Assembly (NCBI GenBank): GCA_023420415.1
Contig: JAEZWF010000014.1
Location: forward strand, 124,001 to 188,000
Origin: Actinomycetes bacterium
GTDB lineage: Bacteria > Actinomycetota > Actinomycetes > Actinomycetales > Dermatophilaceae
Reading direction: 5' to 3'
Length of the DNA: 64,000 nucleotides
A model generated the notes under the pieces. It saw only the letters and a program-made list of their open reading frames with translations. It ran no database searches and was not told the origin of the DNA. A program made the translations under genes and the position numbers. Position 1 is the stretch's first letter; each line of letters starts with the position of its first letter. Positions 59,512 through 64,000 of the stretch are shown here, piece by piece.

Positions 59512-60150
59512 ATGAACTCGTGGTCCATCCAGCTGCTGGGCTGGGCAGGCTCGGCCCTGCTGGTCTTCTCGCTGCTCCAGCAACGCGTGCTGCGCTTCCG
59601 GCTGCTCAACCTCACCGCGAGCCTGACCCTCACCGTCTTCAACGCGCTGGTGCACGTCTGGCCGATGGTCGCGATGAACCTTGTCACCGGCTCGATCAAC
59701 ATCTGGATGATCACCCGCCTGATCCGCGAGCGCGGTGACTCCAGCGTCTACGAGGTGATCCCGGTCGGCGCGGACGAGGCCTACCTGAGCCACTTCCTCA
59801 AGGTGCAGGCCGCCGACATCGCCAAGTACTTCCCGCACTTCGACCCTGCCGAGGATCTCGGGCCGGGCCGCAGCGCCTACCTCGTCGAGCGCGGCAACGA
59901 GACGGTCGGCGTCGTCGTGGTCCGTGACGCCGGCAACGGCGTGGCGCAGGTCGAGCTCGACTACGTGACCCCGCGGTTCCGCGACTTCTCCCCCGGTGAG
60001 TTCGTCTACCGCAGCAGCGGCCTGTTCCGGGGCAAGGGGTTCCGGCAGATCAAGACACCCCCGGGCATGCTCAACCCCTACTACCGGCGCCTCGGTTTCC
60101 GCGAGGAGGGCGATCACTGGGTGGCGGACCTGCCCGCTGCCTCGCTCTGA
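59512..60150 (+). CDS. YgjV-like membrane domain fused to an acetyltransferase-like domain
   Basis: A 212-residue protein. The first 75 residues have two or three membrane helices (GWAGSALLVFSLLQQRVLRFRLLNL, AMNLVTGSINIWMITRLI) as in YgjV-type proteins. The rest is soluble, with VVVVRDAGNGVAQVELDYVTPRFRDFSPGEFVY and FRQIKTPPGMLNPYYRRLGFREEG, the latter resembling the end of a GNAT fold. Domain identity is tentative. It overlaps the PAP2 gene by 37 bases on the opposite strand. Confidence 0.5.
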   Translation: MNSWSIQLLGWAGSALLVFSLLQQRVLRFRLLNLTASLTLTVFNALVHVWPMVAMNLVTGSINIWMITRLIRERGDSSVYEVIPVGADEAYLSHFLKVQAADIAKYFPHFDPAEDLGPGRSAYLVERGNETVGVVVVRDAGNGVAQVELDYVTPRFRDFSPGEFVYRSSGLFRGKGFRQIKTPPGMLNPYYRRLGFREEGDHWVADLPAASL

Positions 60151-60947
60151 GTGACGGCCCGGTTCCTGCGCACGGTGAGGTAGAGCCGGTGCGCGGTGAT
60201 GATGACCGCGAGCCAGGCCAGCCCCAGCAGCCAGCCCATGACCACGTCGGACAGCCAGTGGTGGCCGAGGAACACCCGGCTCAGACCCATGGTCAGCACC
60301 ACGACGATGCCGACGACGAGGACGGCGACCCGCGCCCACGCCCGGTGCAGCCTGGTCAGCAGCAGGTAGACGATCACCCCGACGATCACCGTGGCGTTGA
60401 GGGTGTGCCCGCTGGGAAACGACGGCGAGCTCTCGAACGGTGGCACCGCGAGCGAGCGCGGCGGTCGCGCACGCCCGACGAGGTCCTTGCCGACGACCGT
60501 CATGGCCAGGGAGCCCACAGCCGCAATCACCATGAGCACCACCGGGGTTCGTGACCGCCAGAAGACCACCATGAGAATGACGGCGATGACCGCGATGACC
60601 GGCATCCCGATCGGTCCCCCGAGGTCGGTGTATGCCGTGACCGCGGTGTCGAGCGTCGGCGAGCGCCACGCGACGGCCTGGTCGAGCACCGGCTGGTCGA
60701 TGCGCTCGAGGCCGTTGCGCTCGACCACGCTCTCGTAGACGTCCTCGGCGACGGCCGTGATGCCGGCCACGACCGCCAGACCCACCGCCGCGATGACGAC
60801 GAGCACCCAGGTGGCGGCGTCCACGGCACCCAGCCGCGCGGCATACCGCTGCACGGTGCCGGCGAGCCAGCGCCCGAGGCGCGTCTCCCAGTGGGCGAGG
60901 TCACGTGTGCCGATCCGTTCCTCGTCGGGCGTCTCCTCGCGCAGCAT
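60114..60947 (-). CDS. PAP2 superfamily phosphatase
   Basis: A 277-residue membrane phosphatase of lipid phosphates or undecaprenyl-PP type. The three PAP2 motifs are KDLVGRARPP, PSFPSGHTLNAT and SRVFLGHHWLSDVVMGW, separated by membrane helices. I chose the ATG at 60947 (GGGGGAGA upstream); no reason exists for the longer ORF, which overlaps the tmRNA. Possibly peptidoglycan lipid carrier recycling. Confidence 0.85.
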   Translation of the reverse strand: MLREETPDEERIGTRDLAHWETRLGRWLAGTVQRYAARLGAVDAATWVLVVIAAVGLAVVAGITAVAEDVYESVVERNGLERIDQPVLDQAVAWRSPTLDTAVTAYTDLGGPIGMPVIAVIAVILMVVFWRSRTPVVLMVIAAVGSLAMTVVGKDLVGRARPPRSLAVPPFESSPSFPSGHTLNATVIVGVIVYLLLTRLHRAWARVAVLVVGIVVVLTMGLSRVFLGHHWLSDVVMGWLLGLAWLAVIITAHRLYLTVRRNRAVTQSEAAGRSATQ

Positions 60948-61004
60948 GCGCGACAGTCTCCCCCACGAGACGCGCAGCCGTCGGACGCGGCCGGCGGACA
61001 GGCC

Positions 61005-61039
61005 GCAGGCCCGGCCACGTGTGCGGTGGCCGGGCCTGC
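61005..61039 (-). terminator. ssrA terminator hairpin
   Basis: GCAGGCCCGGCCAC (61005-61018), a 7-nt loop and its exact complement (61026-61039) form a 14-bp GC stem, 28 bases past the tmRNA 3' end and upstream of the PAP2 gene. Confidence 0.7.
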
Positions 61040-61066
61040 GTGTGTCGTGTGGGCGAGCGCCATGAG

Positions 61067-61434
61067 TGGTGGAGGTGGCGGGAATCGAACCCGCGTCCAC
61101 TGACGGGAAACCAGGGCTTCTCCGGGTGCAGCTCGCTGTGGAGTTTCTCGGCCCCAGGGCTCGCACGAGCACGTTCCCTGACAGGCCCAGTCGGATTGGA
61201 GTCCCGCGTCACCCCCCGACAAGGGCGACGCAGCAAGTTCCCTAGCTGACGCCAGGCACTGAGTCGAGAACTAGCTCAGGCTGACGGACTTCGAGGCTCG
61301 CTCAGGCGGCGAGGGCGAAGTCGGTGCGCTTGGAGTTGGCACCTGTTGTTTTGCACGGAGCGTTGACGAGATGACCGTGCATCCTCGACCCGCTTCCCCT
61401 GGAAAACCGACCAATGTCGAAACCGATCACCCCC
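61067..61434 (-). ncRNA. ssrA: Transfer-messenger RNA (tmRNA)
   Basis: A one-piece tmRNA of 368 bases. The tRNA-like ends pair as GGGGGTG (5') with CACCTCC (3'), with a G-T wobble, followed by A and an encoded CCA; the T-arm is GGGTTCGATTCCCGC. The 5' end continues GATCGGTTTCGAC. The tag reading frame, 61302-61340, encodes ANSKRTDFALAA followed by TGA, of the actinobacterial type ending in ALAA. Together with SmpB it rescues stalled ribosomes and directs Clp degradation; ClpS and Clp-related genes are in the window. Confidence 0.95.
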
Positions 61435-61557
61435 ATGGTCCTGTCGAGACAGGGGGCTCACCCACACGCTGTTCAGTTGTTGGTTCAAGCCTACCGTCCA
61501 ACGCGGACAGGCCCCCAATCATTTCGTATGCCGCGTGCTCGCCTCCCGTGGTCGGCC

Positions 61558-61962
61558 TCACTTCTCGGGGACGTACTCCTCGCGGGAGGCCATGATCTGG
61601 CCGACGTGCTCCTCGGCCCAGTCGGTCAGGACCGCGAGCGGGGCGCTGAGCGAGCGGCCGAGCGGCGTGATCTCGTAGTCGACCCGTGGCGGCACCTGAG
61701 CGTGCACGGTGCGGGTGAGCAGGCCGTCCCGCTCGAGGGCCCGCAGGGTCTGGGTGAGCACCTTCGGCGCCACGGCACCGATGCGCGCCCGCAGCTCGGT
61801 GAACCGCAGCGGCCCGTCGGCGAGGGCGCCGATCACGAGCACCGTCCACTTGTCGCCCAGCCGGTCGAGCACGACGCGGGTGGGGCACTCGGGGTCGAAG
61901 GCGTCGCCACGCGCCATGTCCCCTGCCCACGCCGGCTCGGGCGCGGACTGCTTGGTAACCAT
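61558..61962 (-). CDS. HxlR family regulator
   Basis: A 134-residue winged-helix protein: VVLDRLGDKWTVLVIGALADGPLRFTELRARIGAVAPKVLTQTLRALERDGLLTRTVHAQVPPRVDYEITPLGRSL covers the family core. The Cys at residue 26 (DPECPTR) is the common redox or aldehyde sensor position. TATAAG ends six bases before the ATG. Divergent from an NAD(P)-binding gene across a palindrome, its probable target. Confidence 0.85.
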   Translation of the reverse strand: MVTKQSAPEPAWAGDMARGDAFDPECPTRVVLDRLGDKWTVLVIGALADGPLRFTELRARIGAVAPKVLTQTLRALERDGLLTRTVHAQVPPRVDYEITPLGRSLSAPLAVLTDWAEEHVGQIMASREEYVPEK

Positions 61963-61990
61963 CAGGTACTTATAGCACGTTGAAGTACTC

Positions 61991-62007
61991 AGTAACCACT
62001 GGTTACT
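61991..62007. promoter_or_regulatory. HxlR operator
   Basis: AGTAACC-ACT-GGTTACT is a perfect 7-3-7 palindrome, 29 bases from the HxlR start and 52 from the oxidoreductase start. GGTAACC at 61954 and AGTACTC at 61985 are additional half-site-like sequences. Confidence 0.75.
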
Positions 62008-62058
62008 GTCGGCGGCGTCATCCCGACCCCACCCACGCAACTCCCGAGGAGACTCCCC

Positions 62059-62670
62059 ATGAAGATCGCCCTGTTCGGCGCCAGCGGCATGATCGGTTCG
62101 CGCATCGCCCGCGAGGCCCTGTCCCGCGGCCACGAGGTCACGGGCTACACCCGCAGCGGCGGACCGGTGCCGGAAGGCGTCACCCCCGCCACCGGTGACC
62201 TCGCCGACGGTGCCAGCGTCAAGGCTGCGGCTGCCGACCACGACGTGGTCGTCTCGGCCACCGGCCCCAGCCGCACCGGCGGATCGCACCAGGACTGGCT
62301 CGACGCCGTGCAGACCCTCATCGACCAGGTCGGTTCGACCCGGGTCGCCTTCGTCGGCGGCGCGGGTTCGCTGCTCACGCCCGACGGCACCCGCCTGCTC
62401 GACACCGAGGGCTTCCCCGCGGCATACCTGCCCGAGGCGCGCACTGGCGCCGCGGCACTCGATGCATTCCGGGCCGCGCCCGAGTCGGTCGACTGGACCT
62501 TCCTGTCCCCCGCACCCGAGATCGCACCGGGCGAGCGCACCGGCACCTACCGCACGAGCCTGGACACCCCGGCCGGCGACCGCATCAGCGCCGAGGACTA
62601 CGCCGTCGCCCTCGTCGACGAGCTCGAGCAGCCGGCGCACCGACGCGTCCGCTTCACCGCGGCGAACTGA
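62059..62670 (+). CDS. NAD(P)H-binding oxidoreductase (atypical SDR)
   Basis: A 203-residue protein of the NAD(P)-binding family: IALFGASGMIGSRIAREAL, VVVSATGPSRTGG, VAFVGGAGSLLTPDG and DWTFLSPAPEIAPGERTG. It resembles the YwnB/NmrA-like group often repressed by HxlR. GAGGAG precedes the ATG. It is divergent from the HxlR gene; substrate unknown. Confidence 0.8.
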   Translation: MKIALFGASGMIGSRIAREALSRGHEVTGYTRSGGPVPEGVTPATGDLADGASVKAAAADHDVVVSATGPSRTGGSHQDWLDAVQTLIDQVGSTRVAFVGGAGSLLTPDGTRLLDTEGFPAAYLPEARTGAAALDAFRAAPESVDWTFLSPAPEIAPGERTGTYRTSLDTPAGDRISAEDYAVALVDELEQPAHRRVRFTAAN

Positions 62671-62700
62671 CCCCGCCGACCTCGTCGCGAGCCCCCACTT

Positions 62701-62755
62701 CATGTGCCGCAACATGCCGTGGCCGGGGCTCGGCCACGGCATGTTGCGGGACATG
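62701..62755. repeat. Extragenic palindrome, family C copy 2
   Basis: CATGTGCCGCAACATGCCGT continues to GGCCG (62701-62725); after GGGCT the right arm (62731-62755) is complementary at 24 of 25 positions. The arms share the 20-mer CATGTcCCGCAACATGCCGT with the palindrome at 50391. It lies between the oxidoreductase and pyc. Confidence 0.85.
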
Positions 62756-62866
62756 AGTGTGTCCGGATGACGGGCGCGGTGTCTCAACCATCGGGATCTC
62801 ACTACGCTGGCGGGGACGCTGCCCGTCCCCCACCGGCCGCCACCGCGGCCACGCCCTGGAGGTCCC

Positions 62867-64000
62867 GTGTTCAGCAAGGTCCTGGTCGCCAACCGTGGTG
62901 AGATCGCCGTCCGCGCCTTCCGCGCCGCCACCGAGCTCGGGGCCAAGACGGTCGCGGTCTTCCCCTACGAGGACCGCAAGTCCGAGCACGTCCTCAAGGC
63001 CGACGAGGCCTACCAGATCGGCGAGGAGGGCCACCCGGTCCGGGCCTACCTCGACCCACAGGAGATCGTGCGGGTCGCCCGGGAGGCCGGGGCGGACGCC
63101 GTCTACCCGGGCTACGGCTTCCTGTCGGAGAACCCGGACCTGGCCCAGGCCTGCGCCGACGCGGGCATCACCTTCGTGGGCCCACCCGCCGACGTGCTGC
63201 ACCTGACCGGCAACAAGGCGCGCGCCATCGCCGCCGCCCGCCGCGCCGGTCTACCCACCCTCAAGGGCGCGGAGCCGAGCACCGACGTCGACGCGCTCGT
63301 CGCCGCTGCCGAGGAGATCGGCTTCCCCGTCTTCGTCAAGGCCGTCGCCGGAGGCGGCGGGCGCGGCATGCGCCGGGTCGAGCACCCGGAGAACCTGCGC
63401 GAGTCGATCGAGGCCTGCATGCGCGAGGCCGAGTCGGCCTTCGGCGACCCGACGGTCTTCCTCGAGGAGGCCGTGGTCAGCCCGCGGCACATCGAGGTGC
63501 AGGTGCTCAGCGACGGCACCGGCGAGGGCGACGACGGCGGCGTGATCCACCTGTTCGAGCGCGACTGCTCGGTGCAGCGGCGCCACCAGAAAGTCGTCGA
63601 GATCGCACCGGCCCCGAACCTCGACCCCGAGCTTCGCGAGGCCATGTGCGCCCACGCCGTCGCGTTCGCCCGCGAGATCGGCTACGTCAACGCGGGCACC
63701 GTGGAGTTCCTGCTCGCCCCCGACGGGCGCTACGTCTTCATCGAGATGAACCCGCGCATCCAGGTCGAGCACACGGTCACCGAGGAGATCACCGACGTCG
63801 ACCTCGTCTCCAGCCAGCTGCGGATCGCCAGCGGTGAAACCCTCGAGGACCTCGGGCTGCGCCAGGAGGACCTGCGGATCCGTGGGGCAGCGCTGCAGTG
63901 CCGCATCACCACCGAGGACCCCGCCAACGAGTTCCGCCCCGACACCGGGCGCGTCACGACCTACCGGTCGGCCGGCGGCGCGGGGGTGCGTCTGGACGGC
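62867..64000 (+). CDS. pyc: Pyruvate carboxylase, N-terminal part (truncated by window)
   Basis: The first 378 residues of a biotin-dependent pyruvate carboxylase, running off the window edge with no stop. The biotin-carboxylase domain begins FSKVLVANRGEIAVRAFR and contains PGYGFLSENP, the ATP-grasp loop FVKAVAGGGGRGMRRV, HIEVQVLSDG and RDCSVQRRHQKVVEIAPAP. IRGAALQCRITTEDPANEFRPDTG distinguishes it from acetyl-CoA carboxylase AccA3-type subunits. GTG at 62867 follows GGAGG. It makes oxaloacetate from pyruvate. Confidence 0.88.
   Translation, partial: MFSKVLVANRGEIAVRAFRAATELGAKTVAVFPYEDRKSEHVLKADEAYQIGEEGHPVRAYLDPQEIVRVAREAGADAVYPGYGFLSENPDLAQACADAGITFVGPPADVLHLTGNKARAIAAARRAGLPTLKGAEPSTDVDALVAAAEEIGFPVFVKAVAGGGGRGMRRVEHPENLRESIEACMREAESAFGDPTVFLEEAVVSPRHIEVQVLSDGTGEGDDGGVIHLFERDCSVQRRHQKVVEIAPAPNLDPELREAMCAHAVAFAREIGYVNAGTVEFLLAPDGRYVFIEMNPRIQVEHTVTEEITDVDLVSSQLRIASGETLEDLGLRQEDLRIRGAALQCRITTEDPANEFRPDTGRVTTYRSAGGAGVRLDG

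Noticed and set aside
60948..61172. Longer N-terminus for the PAP2 phosphatase
   Set aside because: It overlaps the tmRNA and its terminator; ATG 60947 is consistent with family start.
61276..61518. 80-residue ORF in the tmRNA region
   Set aside because: It lies inside ssrA and its promoter; the tmRNA structure and tag are unmistakable.

Overview
The window is a gene-dense, very GC-rich chromosomal segment of a high-GC Gram-positive bacterium. The gene order clpS / DUF2017 / murI / Rv1339-like hydrolase / rph / rdgB with pncB divergent from clpS is actinobacterial. Actinobacterial family content (DUF3039, DUF3618, DUF2510-RDD, GroES-like protein, paired YfjP-type GTPases) and the many leaderless genes agree. 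My best guess is a member of the Intrasporangiaceae or a near relative; this rests on gene content only. I see no prophage, insertion sequence, CRISPR array, rRNA or plasmid-type gene.

Layout. 0.1-4.5 kb: two membrane-associated GTPases and a membrane protein. 4.6-9.5 kb: RNA ligase-like protein, tRNA-Arg, M20 amidohydrolase, PrsW protease, oligoribonuclease, tRNA-His, CopC, tRNA-Lys. 9.7-15.6 kb: a secreted FG-GAP protein, cutC, an M81 peptidase, then cysteine dioxygenase and rhodanese behind two Cys-rich short ORFs. 15.6-19.4 kb: GroES-like protein, DUF3618, Bcp peroxiredoxin, then a four-gene ECF metal transporter behind a perfect Nur-type operator. 19.4-22.0 kb: CoA-transferase, DUF1684, GNAT, tRNA-Leu. 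22.2-31.6 kb: the rdgB-rph / murI / clpS / pncB housekeeping block, interrupted by nfo, an LD-carboxypeptidase, a hydrolase and a VOC/TetR pair.

31.6-38.0 kb: ECF sigma factor with a membrane partner, kynureninase, nicotinamidase, an RmlD-like reductase and a Tat-exported 5'-nucleotidase. 38.2-46.9 kb: homogentisate/tyrosine catabolism (hmgA, an unknown gene, fahA, hppD with a divergent Lrp/AsnC regulator), flanking an RDD protein, an amino-acid permease, a PPOX-type protein and MarR. 47.0-61.0 kb: two helicases, an M43 metalloprotease, AlgH, malic enzyme, thioredoxin, SIMPL, two GNATs and a PAP2 phosphatase. 61.0-64.0 kb: tmRNA, HxlR with a divergent NAD(P)-binding protein, and the start of pyruvate carboxylase, cut by the window edge.

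Non-coding signals are what stand out. (1) The heptamer GTATGCC/GGCATAC occurs 77 times by eye, roughly twelve-fold above composition, in genes and gaps, and forces rare TAT and ATA codons. (2) At least 17 genes have a TANNNT -10 ending 6-7 nt before ATG/GTG, the signature of leaderless mRNA. Two divergent pairs share one TA between back-to-back -10 boxes. (3) Several families of short extragenic palindromes recur at distant loci. (4) Clear operators lie beside the Nur-type, MarR, TetR, Lrp and HxlR regulated genes.
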